A stretch of 64,000 nucleotides of DNA from JAPSGB01 sp963775185 (GCA_963775185.1 CAVZIE010000031.1:1116001-1180000), one strand, 5' to 3'; shown: positions 36,762 through 45,881, numbered from the stretch's first letter. Notes: generated by a model not told the origin, from the sequence alone. Made by a program: numbers and translations.

Positions 36762-39512
36762 TCAGGGGCACGCGGTCCCCGACGGCAGGCAGATCGCGTT
36801 CGCGCCGGCCGCGCAGCAGACCGGGTAGGCGTTGGCGTTGCCGCACTCCCAGCAGCCGCTCGCGTACAGGAAGCTCTTGCACGCTCCGCCGATGCAGCGT
36901 TGGCCGGCGCTGCAGCTGGTGCCGCACACGCCGCAGTGCTCGGGATCCGAGGACAGGTCGGCGCAGGAGTAGCCGCCGAGCGCGTCGCCGCACGCCGTCT
37001 TGCTGCTGCCGCAGCCGTTCTGGCACGAGCCGGACTCGCAGTGGTTGCCACCGAGACCGCACGCCTTCGAGCACGAGCCGCAGTGATCGCGGTTCGATTG
37101 CTCGTTCACGCAGCTGTTGCCGCACTTGACCATCCCCGGCGGGCACGCGTCGGTCGTGCACGCCGAGCCCGTGCAGCGTCCGCCGGCGCCGCAGGCCGTG
37201 CCGCACCCGCCGCAATGTTGCGGATCGCTCGATGCATCCACGCACGCGGCGCCGTCCGGCGTGTCGCAGCGCGTGGCGGTCGGGGCGAGGCACGCGACGT
37301 CGCAGCCGCCGTTCGTGCAGACGGCGATACCCGTCGACGAATCGGGCAATGCGTCCGCGCAGACCGTGCTGCAGCCGCCGCAGTGGTCGATGTCGTGCTT
37401 GGCGTCGACGCACGCCGCGCCGCAGCGCAGGTAGCCCTGGCTGCAGGCAAAGTCGCAGGTCGAGTTGTTGCACGTCGCGGTCGCGTCCGCCGGGGCCGAG
37501 CAGGTCGTCGAGCAGCTGCCGCAGTGGGTCGGGTCCGCCGTCACGTCCAGACACTGCCCGCTGCAGTTCGTGGTGCCCGTCGGACACGACACGACGCACG
37601 AGCCGTCGGAGCAGACCTGGTTCTGCCCGCATCCGTGGCCGCACGCGCCGCAGTTCGAGACGTCGCTGTACAGGTTCACGCAGGCGCCGTTGCACGCCGA
37701 GCGGCCGGCATCGCAGGAGATGCCGCAGTTGCCGTTCTTGCACGTCGCGCTGCCGTTTGCCGGGACCGGACACGCGTTGTCGCACGCGCCGCAGTCCGCG
37801 GTGGAGTTCCTGCTGTCGACGCATTGGTCGCCGCAGCGCAGGAAGCCGGAGTTGCACGTGAAGCTGCACGCGCCGCCACTGCAGGTCGGGGTCCCGTTGC
37901 CGGGGGCGGGGCAGACCTTGCCGCAGCTGCCGCAGTCGGACGTGTCCGACTGCGTGTCCACGCAGGAGCCGCTGCAGTTCGTCGATCCGCTCGGGCAGCT
38001 GGTGGTGCAGATGCCGCCAGCGCACACCTGGTTCTGGCCGCACGGCGTGCCGCACGCGCCGCAGTGGCCACTGTCCGTGTCGAGATCCACGCACGCGCCG
38101 TTGCACTCGCTGTAGCCTGCCTTGCACGCGATCCCGCACTGGCCGCCCGCGCAGGTCGCGTTGCCGTTGGCCGGTGCAGGACAGACCTTGTCGCAGGCGC
38201 CGCAGTTCTGCGTGTCCGCGGAAACGTTGCGGCACTGGGCGCCGCACGCCGAGAGCCCGGGGTCGCATTCCACGCCGCACGCGCCGGCGCTGCATGTCGC
38301 GGTGCCGTTCGCGGGTTGGCTGCACGCGACGCCGCAGCCCGAGCAGTTGCCGGGGTCCGACGTCGTGTCGACGCATTGGCCGTTGCACGCCTGCTCACCG
38401 GCGCCGCAGCTGGTTCCACAGTGTCCCGAGGCGCACACCTCGCCGTCTGGGCACGCATTCGCGCATGCGCCGCAGTTGTGCGAGTCGCTGCTGACGTCCA
38501 CGCAAGCGTCCCCGCATTTCACGAAGCCGCTGCCGCAGGTGATGCCGCACGTGCCCGCCTGGCACACGGCCTTGCCGTGGGCCGGGACGCTGCAGGTCTG
38601 TCCGCAGCCGTCGCAGTTGTCCGGATCGCTCTGGGTGTCCACGCAGCCGTTGCCGCAGTGGGCGAAGCCCGCGTTGCACGCGACGTCGCACGTCCCCGCG
38701 GTGCACGTGGCGAGGCCGTTGTCCGGCGCGGGGCACGGGGCGTCGCACGCGCCGCAGTGCTCGGGACTGTCGTCCAGGGAGACGCACGCGCGGTCGCAGT
38801 TCGTCAGCCCGTCCGGGCACGACGCGGCGCAGCCGCTCGGCGCGCACACCCCGGACGCGTCGCAGGCCGTGGCGCAGTCGCCGCAGTGATCCGGATCGCT
38901 CGCGAGCAGCACGCAGTCCGCGCCGCACAGCGTGCGTCCCGGTGCGCACGACGCGGCGCACACGCCGCTCTTGCACTCGGCGACGCTGCCTGCCGGCGGC
39001 ACGCACAGGTTCGCGCACTTTCCGCAGTTCGTCGCATCCGCGCTCTCGTCGACGCACGCACCGCCGCAGCGGGAGAGTCCGCTCGCGCACTGGAAGTCGC
39101 ACTTGCCGCTGCCGCACGTCGCGGTTCCGCCGGCCGGAGCGGTGCACACGGCGCCGCAGCCGCCGCAGTGGGCGGCGTCGTTCGCGATGTCGACGCACGC
39201 GCCGTCGCACAACATCGCGCCCGCCGCGCAACCGCCGGCCGCGTCATTGCCGGCGTCGCTCCCGCCGGGTCCGCCGTCGCTCCCCGCCGTGCCCGCGCTG
39301 CCGCCGCTGCCCGACGCTCCGGCGCCGCCGTCGGCGACGGCGGCCGGCGTCTTGCACACGTGATCGGCGGGATCGCAGACGTAACCGCCGAGGCAATGTC
39401 CCGACGCGTCGCACGGCTTGCCGGCTCCGTCGGGGGCGAGGTCGCTCGCGCAGCCGACGGCCGTCGCGACGGCCGCGACCACGAGCGCGGTAACGAGGCG
39501 TACAAGCTTCAT
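36762..39512 (-). CDS. Cys-rich surface lipoprotein with 17 tandem repeats
   Basis: 916 residues. Signal peptide with lipobox AVGC (residue about 20), a small CxxxxCxxGxxCxxxxxxC module, a Gly/Ser/Asp spacer (about 60-90), then 17 repeats of about 45 residues. Each contains CxxxCVDxxSDxxHCGxCxxxC, then PxNGxATCxxGxCxxxCxxG, here given as a pattern. About one residue in nine is Cys. Disulfide-rich repeats of this kind occur in large Myxococcota surface proteins. It may act in adhesion or predator-prey contact. No enzyme is visible. The repeats are diverged at DNA level, so the array is old compared with the minisatellites. Confidence 0.85.
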   Translation of the reverse strand: MKLVRLVTALVVAAVATAVGCASDLAPDGAGKPCDASGHCLGGYVCDPADHVCKTPAAVADGGAGASGSGGSAGTAGSDGGPGGSDAGNDAAGGCAAGAMLCDGACVDIANDAAHCGGCGAVCTAPAGGTATCGSGKCDFQCASGLSRCGGACVDESADATNCGKCANLCVPPAGSVAECKSGVCAASCAPGRTLCGADCVLLASDPDHCGDCATACDASGVCAPSGCAASCPDGLTNCDRACVSLDDSPEHCGACDAPCPAPDNGLATCTAGTCDVACNAGFAHCGNGCVDTQSDPDNCDGCGQTCSVPAHGKAVCQAGTCGITCGSGFVKCGDACVDVSSDSHNCGACANACPDGEVCASGHCGTSCGAGEQACNGQCVDTTSDPGNCSGCGVACSQPANGTATCSAGACGVECDPGLSACGAQCRNVSADTQNCGACDKVCPAPANGNATCAGGQCGIACKAGYSECNGACVDLDTDSGHCGACGTPCGQNQVCAGGICTTSCPSGSTNCSGSCVDTQSDTSDCGSCGKVCPAPGNGTPTCSGGACSFTCNSGFLRCGDQCVDSRNSTADCGACDNACPVPANGSATCKNGNCGISCDAGRSACNGACVNLYSDVSNCGACGHGCGQNQVCSDGSCVVSCPTGTTNCSGQCLDVTADPTHCGSCSTTCSAPADATATCNNSTCDFACSQGYLRCGAACVDAKHDIDHCGGCSTVCADALPDSSTGIAVCTNGGCDVACLAPTATRCDTPDGAACVDASSDPQHCGGCGTACGAGGRCTGSACTTDACPPGMVKCGNSCVNEQSNRDHCGSCSKACGLGGNHCESGSCQNGCGSSKTACGDALGGYSCADLSSDPEHCGVCGTSCSAGQRCIGGACKSFLYASGCWECGNANAYPVCCAAGANAICLPSGTACP

Positions 39513-39543
39513 GTTGCGACTCTCTGGTGCTGGAGCGACAAGG

Positions 39544-40524
39544 TCAAAAGCGGGCGTGCGCCTGCACGCCGCACAAGGCGGCGTCGCAGCCGAGGCCGAC
39601 GCGCGCGGCCGTCGACTCGCGACGCGGCCGGGTCAGGTCCAGATACAGCAGCACGCCGCCGGCGGCCGCGCCCACCGCGCCGACGCCGAGCAGGACGCGC
39701 GACGTGGTCTGGCGGCTCTTCATCGTGTCGTAGTCGCGGCCGTATGCGATCTGATCGGGCGCGTCGCGGGCGTCCGACTCGGCGCTCCGCCGCGACAGCT
39801 CGAAGCCGAGCGAGCCGACCAACGCGGCGGTCCCGACGCCGAGCGTGGCCCAGGTCCACGGGTGGATCCGCGGCGGCTCGCGATCGCGAGCGGGCGCTTC
39901 GGCCGCGTCCGGCGCGCCGCGCGGCGCTGTCGCCGTCGCCGTGCGGCTCTCCGTCGCCGGCGGCTGGAGGAGCGCGACGTCGATGTCGATCGCGCGGTCG
40001 CCGGTGAGCAGGAAGTCGCGCGGCGTGTCCGGGTGGCGTGGCGCCTTCAAGACGACGTGATGTCGCCCCGGCGGGATCTCGCCGGTCCACGGCGTCTGCC
40101 CGATCTCCTTGCCGTCGAGCAAGATGCGCGCCGTCGACGGTCGCGAGTAGATCGCGACCTGCTGCACGCCGCGCTCGGCAAGCTGGCGCTCGAGGCGCTG
40201 CACGCCGATCTCGACCGCCGGGCGGTCCTTGGCGTCGGGCGTGAGGCGCAGGTAGTCGCGGAAACTTCGCAGCGCCTTCGGAATGTCGCCGAGCCTCTCG
40301 TACGCTTGCCCGATGTTGTAGACGAGCTCCGGACGTGGATCGAGCTCGTAAGCGCGTCGGAACAGGTCGACCGCGTCGCGGTACTTCCCGGCAGCGTACG
40401 CGTCCGCGCCCGCATGGAACAGCGCCTTCGCCGTGGCCGCGTCGTCCGCGTGCGCCGGCGCGCTGCCGCAGCACAGCGAGAGCCCGACGAGGGCGATTGA
40501 TACACGTTTGATTGCCGCTCTCAT
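39544..40524 (-). CDS. TPR and PEGA-domain envelope protein
   Basis: 326 residues from the ATG at 40524. A signal peptide ends at AHA. TPR-like helices (about 28-105; ATAKALFHAGADAYAAGKYRDAVDLFRRAYELDP) are followed by a PEGA domain (about 120-200; IYSRPSTARILLDGKEIGQTPWTGEIPPGRH). A Pro/Ala linker leads to two hydrophobic segments (WATLGVGTAALVGSLGF; VLLGVGAVGAAAGGVLLYL). It is the third gene of a minus-strand run with two kinases. Its ATG overlaps the stop of the kinase gene, so it is probably made together with it. Confidence 0.83.
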   Translation of the reverse strand: MRAAIKRVSIALVGLSLCCGSAPAHADDAATAKALFHAGADAYAAGKYRDAVDLFRRAYELDPRPELVYNIGQAYERLGDIPKALRSFRDYLRLTPDAKDRPAVEIGVQRLERQLAERGVQQVAIYSRPSTARILLDGKEIGQTPWTGEIPPGRHHVVLKAPRHPDTPRDFLLTGDRAIDIDVALLQPPATESRTATATAPRGAPDAAEAPARDREPPRIHPWTWATLGVGTAALVGSLGFELSRRSAESDARDAPDQIAYGRDYDTMKSRQTTSRVLLGVGAVGAAAGGVLLYLDLTRPRRESTAARVGLGCDAALCGVQAHARF

Positions 40525-41882
40525 CGGTACGGATCCTTCAGCTCGCTCGTGGGCGCGGTCGCGACCGCTGGCGTGGTCGCGACCGCTGGCTGTGCCTTCG
40601 CAACAGGATGTCGGGGCGGTGCGGAATCCCGCGGGGCGGGCGGCGGCTCCTCGGCGGCGCCGGCGGAGGTCGTCGCCGGCACCGGGACGACCTCGGGAGC
40701 GTCGCGCCGCGTCGCGGCCGGCGTGGCGGTCGCCGCGGGCGTCGTCGCGGCGGGGGCGCCTGCGGGGGCCGGGGTCGCGGCTGCAGCCGTCGTGGCGGTC
40801 CCGTGCTTGCGGACAACCAGCAGCGCGACCGCCGCGAGGGTCGCCGCGACGGCGATCGCCACGGCGGTCCTGCCGGCTGCCGGCCCGCGCATCGGCAGCT
40901 CGACGCGATCGAGCGACGCGCGGCTCACGCGCTTGTCGCGCGACTCGGCGAGCGCCCACCACAAGCTGGACGACATCTCCGTCGCCGATGCGAAGCGATC
41001 CTCGCGGCGCTTCGCGAGCGCCTGGGTCACGACCTGCTCGATCGAACGCGGGATGCACGCGTCGGGCGCGCGTCGTGTGGGTCGCTCGGGCGTCTCCGCG
41101 ATGTGACGCGCGACCTGCCGCAGCGGCGCGTCGTCCACGAACGGCGGGGACCCGGTCAGCATCTCGTAGATCAGGGCTCCGAGCGAGTACAGGTCCGCGC
41201 GCCCGTCGACCGCGACGCCGCTAGCCTGTTCCGGGCTGATGTACTGCGGCGCGCCGAACACCACGCCCGGCAGGGTCTCGATCGCGCGCTGTCCGATGCC
41301 GAGCAAGGTCTTCCTGGCGACCTGATCGGCGTCGATGCCGGCGAGCGACACCGGGCCTGCGGCGCCGAAATCGACGAGCTTCACGTCGCGTCCGCCGGTC
41401 GCGTGCGGAACCAGGAACACGTTCGACGGCTTGAGATCGCGGTGCACGTAGCCGAGCGCGTGGAGCACGGATAGAGCGGACGCGACGCCGGCGCCGATGC
41501 GCACCGCCTCGTCGGCGGTGAGGCGCCGCTCCCGCGCGAGCTTCGCCGCCAGCGTCTCGCCGCCCAGCAGCTCCATCACCACGAAGTGCAAGCCGTCCGG
41601 CGCTACGCCGTGCTCGTGGATCTCGACGATGCCCGGATGGCGCAGGCCGGTGGCGATGCGCGCCTCGCGGTCGAGTCGTTCGCCGAGGCGGAGCTCGTCG
41701 TCGGGATCGACGGCCAGCACCTTGATCGCGACCGGGCGCAAGGCCGCGAGATCCGACGCGCGGAACACCAGGCTCGACTGGCCGCGGCCGATACAAGCGT
41801 CGAGGCGGTAGCGCTCCGACAGCACGCGTCCGGACAGCTCGCCCTCGACGAGCCGTGCCCGCGCCGCACCGGCAACCTCCAT
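40521..41882 (-). CDS. Eukaryote-like Ser/Thr protein kinase 1
   Basis: 453 residues. I use the ATG at 41882; a GTG just before it is possible. The kinase domain occupies about 20-300: Gly loop GRGQSSLVFRA, VAIK (ATP Lys), catalytic loop HRDLKPSNVF, DFGAAGPVS and the APE-equivalent region FGAPQYISPEQA. A transmembrane helix near residue 350 (AVAIAVAATLAAVALLVV) is followed by a Pro/Ala extracytoplasmic tail ending in ELKDPYR. It likely phosphorylates unknown partners in the cytoplasm. Its stop overlaps the ATG of the TPR/PEGA protein gene. Confidence 0.92.
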   Translation of the reverse strand: MEVAGAARARLVEGELSGRVLSERYRLDACIGRGQSSLVFRASDLAALRPVAIKVLAVDPDDELRLGERLDREARIATGLRHPGIVEIHEHGVAPDGLHFVVMELLGGETLAAKLARERRLTADEAVRIGAGVASALSVLHALGYVHRDLKPSNVFLVPHATGGRDVKLVDFGAAGPVSLAGIDADQVARKTLLGIGQRAIETLPGVVFGAPQYISPEQASGVAVDGRADLYSLGALIYEMLTGSPPFVDDAPLRQVARHIAETPERPTRRAPDACIPRSIEQVVTQALAKRREDRFASATEMSSSLWWALAESRDKRVSRASLDRVELPMRGPAAGRTAVAIAVAATLAAVALLVVRKHGTATTAAAATPAPAGAPAATTPAATATPAATRRDAPEVVPVPATTSAGAAEEPPPAPRDSAPPRHPVAKAQPAVATTPAVATAPTSELKDPYR

Positions 41883-41912
41883 CACGAACCGAGCTTGACC
41901 GGCTCCGCGACA

Positions 41913-41949
41913 CGACGTGAGCGTTGCTTTCCGACAGGGGTGTCGGCGC
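41913..41949 (-). repeat. 37-bp hairpin element, copy 2
   Basis: Matches the element at 36001-36037 in about 33 of 37 positions, including the CCGACA/TGTCGG hairpin and the ACGTCG end. It starts 14 bases after the stop of kinase 2. Confidence 0.75.
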
Positions 41950-41963
41950 GGCGCCGCTGGCTT

Positions 41964-43400
41964 CTAGCGATACGGGTTGTGCTTCTTGATGCCGTCGGGG
42001 GTGGTCGAGGCAGGCGTGGGGAGTGGCGCGGGAGTCGGCGCCGTGGGCTGGCCTTGCGGAGCGCGGGGCGGCGCGGGGGGACGGCGCGCGGCAGAGGACG
42101 CTGCGGGCGACGCGGCGGGCGACGGAACCGACGCGGTGGGCGCGATTGGCGGCGGCGGCAGCGTGCTCGCCGCCGGTTGCACGTGGGCGCTCGGCGCAAT
42201 CGCCGAGGTGGTGGCGACGACCGCGGCGGCGCTCGGCGCCGGGCCGCGCAGCAGCCACGTCCCGATCGCCACACCGACCAGCGTCGCGCCGGCGCCGGCC
42301 GCGAGCAACGGCCAGCGCCGGGGTGGCGCCGCAGGCGGCGGCACGTCCGCGCTCGCAGGCTCGGCGGCGCTGTCGGGCGCGCCTGCGGCGCTCGAGCGTC
42401 GCTCGGCCAGCGCGCTCGCGACGCGCTCGCGGCGTCGCTCGAGATCGACGCCGAGCAGCGACTCCACGTAGCGCGCCACGTCGCCGTGGCTCGCGAGCCA
42501 GCCCGTGTCCCGGCCGATCGTCTCGATCGCGTCGGCCATCTCGCGTGCGGAGCGGAAGCGGCTCGACGGATCCGGATCGCTGGCGCGCGCGACCAGCGCT
42601 TCGATCTGCGGCGCGACCATCACGCCCGCGGACGCCATGGGCGGCAGCCGATCCTCCAGGATGTGCCGCACGAGCTGCGCCTCGGTCACGTCCGGCCAGG
42701 GCTCGCCGCCGGTCAGCGCCAGCCACAAGGTGACGCCCAGCGAGTAGATGTCCAGCTCGGGGCCGATGGGCTTTCGCGACAAGTACTCGCGCGGCATGTA
42801 GAGCAGCTTGCCGACCAGATAGTTCTTGTCGGTGGACACGGACGCCAGCGCGCTCTTGGCGATGCCGAAGTCCGCGATCCGCGCCACGCCGTCGCGCCCC
42901 ACCAGCACGTTCTGCAGCGAGACGTCGCGGTGCAGGATGCCGAGCGGTCGGCCCTCGGTGTCGCGCGCCTCGTGCGCGGCGGCGAGCCCGGACAATGCGT
43001 CGAGGGCGATGCGCAGCACGATCGGCGGCGGCAGCGGCTCGCGCTTGAGCGCGGCGCGATCCAGCAACTCCTCGAGCGTGCCGCCCTCCACGTAGTCGAG
43101 CACCAGGAAGTAGCCGTCGTCGTCGCTGACGACCTGGTTCGTGCCGACGACGTTCGCGTGCTGCACGGCCGCGGCCACGACGGCCTCGTCGAGGAAGCGT
43201 CGCACGGCCTCGGGCAGATCGAGCAGGTGCGGGTGCAGGCGCTTGATCACCACGATGCGCTCGAAGCCGCCCGCGCCGGTGGCGCGCGCCAGCGACGCCG
43301 TTCCCATGCCGCCGCGGCCGAGCTCGAGGAGCGGCTCGTACGCGCCGATCGGCGGCACCAGGCCGCGGGCGTGGGTCCGGAAGCGCGAGCGCGTCTCCAT
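41964..43400 (-). CDS. Eukaryote-like Ser/Thr protein kinase 2
   Basis: 478 residues from the ATG at 43400. Kinase domain about 18-290: ELGRGGMGTASLARA, VVIKRLH, catalytic loop HRDVSLQNVLV (the HRDVS form common in this phylum), DFGIAKSALAS. A single membrane helix (about 375-395; WPLLAAGAGATLVGVAIGTWLL) and a long Pro/Ala/Ser tail end in KKHNPYR, like the DPYR end of kinase 1. The start overlaps by 1 base the stop of the upstream TPR membrane protein gene. Confidence 0.92.
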   Translation of the reverse strand: METRSRFRTHARGLVPPIGAYEPLLELGRGGMGTASLARATGAGGFERIVVIKRLHPHLLDLPEAVRRFLDEAVVAAAVQHANVVGTNQVVSDDDGYFLVLDYVEGGTLEELLDRAALKREPLPPPIVLRIALDALSGLAAAHEARDTEGRPLGILHRDVSLQNVLVGRDGVARIADFGIAKSALASVSTDKNYLVGKLLYMPREYLSRKPIGPELDIYSLGVTLWLALTGGEPWPDVTEAQLVRHILEDRLPPMASAGVMVAPQIEALVARASDPDPSSRFRSAREMADAIETIGRDTGWLASHGDVARYVESLLGVDLERRRERVASALAERRSSAAGAPDSAAEPASADVPPPAAPPRRWPLLAAGAGATLVGVAIGTWLLRGPAPSAAAVVATTSAIAPSAHVQPAASTLPPPPIAPTASVPSPAASPAASSAARRPPAPPRAPQGQPTAPTPAPLPTPASTTPDGIKKHNPYR

Positions 43401-44326
43401 CAGAAGCGACCGCGGGTCACCCAGATCGCGCCGCCGCGGGTCGGCGCGAGCGTTGCGCTTGCATCTCCGCCGCCCCAGTCGACGAGCGAGACGCCGGCCC
43501 AGGTCACGAGCGCGCCGACCAGGACCGCGCTGCCGAGCAGGATGTCGGTGCGGCGCGCGCGCGATCGGACGTCGTCGACCGCGCTCGTGGTCGGCGTGCT
43601 CGACAGCGCCTGCTTCGCCGACAGCGCGTCCAGGCCGGACCACGTGGTGACGCCGGCGAGCACCGCGGTGGCGCCCACGCCGACGTAGAACACGGCCGGA
43701 GACAGCGGGCGACTCCGCTGCGGCTCGCCGCCGCCGGGCTTGTGCTCGCGCGTGATGTCGGCCGCGTGGTGCTCGACGCCCGGCGCGACGGCGTGCAGCA
43801 GCACGCGGTACGTCGAGTCGGGCTCGAGCGCGAGGGCCTGCTCGGCGCGCGCGCGGCCGCTCGTCGCCACCGCGCGGTGCGTGCCCGGAAGGACGTAGTG
43901 GCTGCCCGGCACGTTCGCCTCGCCGTCGAGCGTCACGCTGCATGGCGCCGGCTGGCACCCGAGCTCGATGCGCGCGAGGTGCGTCGCGGCCTCGGCTAGC
44001 GCCGCACGCGCCTGCGACGCCAGCGCCGAGTCTCGCCCGCGCCCGATCGCCCGCTCGGCCGCCTGCACCACCAGCAGGTGGTCGTTCGCGCGCCTGGCGG
44101 CGGTGATCGCGTTGCCGAGCGCGTCGTCGCTCGGCAGCAGCTCGTCGGCGCGCAGGAACGCGTGTGCGGCCTCTTCGAACTCGGCGTGATCGAAATGCGC
44201 GACACCCTGATCGTAGGCGGAGGCGGCTTGGCTCCGCTGGTCCGGCGCGTCGCCGAGCGCCGGACGCGTCAACCCGAGCGCGATCGCCAGCGCTGGCAGC
44301 ACACGACGCGTCGACTTCCTGCCCAT
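43400..44326 (-). CDS. TPR membrane protein in the kinase operon
   Basis: 308 residues from the ATG at 44326. A signal or anchor segment (RVLPALAIALGLTRPALG) is followed by TPR-like repeats (about 35-120; AYDQGVAHFDHAEFEEAAHAFLRADELLP). A beta-rich PEGA-like stretch (about 130-190) contains GCQPAPCSVTLDGEANVPG. Two hydrophobic segments follow (VFYVGVGATAVLAGVTTWSGL; ILLGSAVLVGALVTWAGVSLV). Similar in layout to the TPR/PEGA protein two genes away, so the operon carries two such scaffolds flanking two kinases. It may be a kinase partner. Confidence 0.78.
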   Translation of the reverse strand: MGRKSTRRVLPALAIALGLTRPALGDAPDQRSQAASAYDQGVAHFDHAEFEEAAHAFLRADELLPSDDALGNAITAARRANDHLLVVQAAERAIGRGRDSALASQARAALAEAATHLARIELGCQPAPCSVTLDGEANVPGSHYVLPGTHRAVATSGRARAEQALALEPDSTYRVLLHAVAPGVEHHAADITREHKPGGGEPQRSRPLSPAVFYVGVGATAVLAGVTTWSGLDALSAKQALSSTPTTSAVDDVRSRARRTDILLGSAVLVGALVTWAGVSLVDWGGGDASATLAPTRGGAIWVTRGRF

Positions 44327-44422
44327 GTCCGTCAACGCTAGCGCGGGCCGGCTGGGGGGACCAAAACCCGAATGCATTCGTGCGTCGGGCTCACGTGCTA
44401 GGCTGGCTTTCCAGGCTCCTTC

Positions 44423-45067
44423 ATGATGCCGCCGCCCGCGATCAGTCGCGCGTCTGTCGCGTTCTTTCTGGCCGGGCTCCTGCTCTCCGCCTGCGAGGTC
44501 GTCCTCGGCACGCTTCCCGACGGCGTCGACGGTCGCGACGCCTCGGCGACGGGGGGCACGGCGGGGCAGGCGGGCAGCGACGCCGGCGCTGCGGCGGGGC
44601 AGGGCGGCGCGTCGGGCCAGGCCGGCGCGTCGGGCCAGGCCGGCGCGTCGGGCCAGGCCGGCGCGTCGGGCCAGGCCGGCAGCGGCGGCACCAGCGGCTG
44701 CGCCGACCCGTGCGACTGCGACAACGACGGCGCGCGCGCCGCGAACGCGGCGTGCAACGGCAACGACTGCGACGATCACGATCCCGACGCGAAGCCCGGC
44801 CAGAGCGCCTACTTCGGCAAGGCGTCGTCGAACCCGGCGGTGGGCTTCGACTTCAACTGCAACGGCGCCGACGATCGCGAGCCGTCGCTCGACACGCTGA
44901 TCACGTGCACGGGCTTGTCACTCGGCGCGTGCGACACCACGACGCACGGCTTCATCGACACCGAGCCGGCGTGCGGGCAGAGCGGCAACTTCGGCACGTG
45001 CAAGACCAGTGGGCTCAGTTGCGTGCCGAACCCCATCGGGAGCCCGCGCACGATGCTCTGTCATTGA
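44423..45067 (+). CDS. Lipoprotein with GASGQA spacer and MopE-like Asp/Cys motif
   Basis: 214 residues. Signal peptide with lipobox LLSAC, followed by EVVLG. Residues about 45-90 are a Gly/Ala/Ser/Gln spacer holding four perfect 18-base units (GASGQA). Then CADPCDCDNDGARAANAACNGNDCDDHDPDAKPG is a MopE-type metal-binding-like Asp/Cys motif, here cited by position (about 93-125). FDFNCNGADDREPS continues it. The last 60 residues contain five cysteines. Surface-anchored; function unknown. Divergent from the kinase operon with 96 bases between. Confidence 0.78.
   Translation: MMPPPAISRASVAFFLAGLLLSACEVVLGTLPDGVDGRDASATGGTAGQAGSDAGAAAGQGGASGQAGASGQAGASGQAGASGQAGSGGTSGCADPCDCDNDGARAANAACNGNDCDDHDPDAKPGQSAYFGKASSNPAVGFDFNCNGADDREPSLDTLITCTGLSLGACDTTTHGFIDTEPACGQSGNFGTCKTSGLSCVPNPIGSPRTMLCH
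44606..44677. repeat. 18-bp minisatellite (four perfect units)
   Basis: Four identical 18-base units, GGCGCGTCGGGCCAGGCC, encoding GASGQA in frame. Perfect identity suggests recent amplification. Confidence 0.95.
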
Positions 45068-45218
45068 GGCGGGGAGCGCGAGCCCGTGCGGGTAGTCCGT
45101 GCACCTACACTGGCATACCGCTTGCTACGTAGCCGGTAGAACCTGACGCGCGATCGCGCCGCCGCGCCCCGCGGACGACTCGACGATCTCGCGCCGTCGA
45201 AGCCCAAAGGAGGCCACC

Positions 45219-45881
45219 ATGCGCTCCATCCTGCTTTCCACGCTGGGTGCCGCGATCGCGCTCGCCGGCTGCGCCGCACACGAGTCCGCGCGCCCTGCGA
45301 CCACGGCCGCCGCAGAACCTGCACGTCCAGTGCTGGTTGAACCGATCGCGCAGCAGCAAGCGCCCGCGGCCGCCACCCGTGCAGCCGATGCGCCCGATGC
45401 AGCCGATGCGCCCGATGCGGACGTGTACGAAATGCTGATCACCGCGCCGCCGGCGATCCAGCACCCGGCGTGCGACCTGTACACCGTGCTCACGCCCCGC
45501 GGCATCGCCATCGAGTTCAATGCTGTTCGCCAGCCGGTCGAGCAGGTTCGCGAGCAAGCCGCGGCGATCGCGCGCGGCCTCAACGACACAAGCGTCTCGA
45601 GTGTGGAGCGGACTCGCTTGCTGGAGAACGCAGCCACGTTCGGCATGCGCAGCATTCTCGCGTTGCACCCGGTAGCGACCGTGACCCCGACCGAGACCGG
45701 AGCGCGCCTGCAGATCAACGCCACCGACCGCTCCGACATCATCGCGCTGCGCGCCCACGTGCTGTGGCACTCGGCGGATTTCCTGCCCGGCGTGATGCAC
45801 CTGGAAGGTCGCTGCCCGTCGATCCCCGGAGCGCCCGAGGCGCCGCCTCCGGGTCCCACCGCGGCGATCGAGACACGCTAG
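45219..45881 (+). CDS. Unidentified lipoprotein
   Basis: 220 residues from the ATG at 45219, with AAAGGAGG just upstream. Signal peptide with lipobox LAGC followed by AAHES. An Ala/Pro/Asp spacer (about 35-68, including DAPDAADAPDAD) leads to a globular part starting DVYEMLITAPPAIQHPACDLYTVLTPRGIAIEFNA. No known motif is recognisable. Two cysteines (in HPACD and GRCPS) may pair. The DNA of the spacer holds a short 12-base repeat (GATGCGCCCGAT-type, 45388-45420). Confidence 0.65.
   Translation: MRSILLSTLGAAIALAGCAAHESARPATTAAAEPARPVLVEPIAQQQAPAAATRAADAPDAADAPDADVYEMLITAPPAIQHPACDLYTVLTPRGIAIEFNAVRQPVEQVREQAAAIARGLNDTSVSSVERTRLLENAATFGMRSILALHPVATVTPTETGARLQINATDRSDIIALRAHVLWHSADFLPGVMHLEGRCPSIPGAPEAPPPGPTAAIETR

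Noticed and set aside
41913..41949. Rho-independent terminator after kinase 2
   Set aside because: The hairpin is followed by A-rich rather than T-rich sequence on the transcribed strand; retained only as a repeat element.
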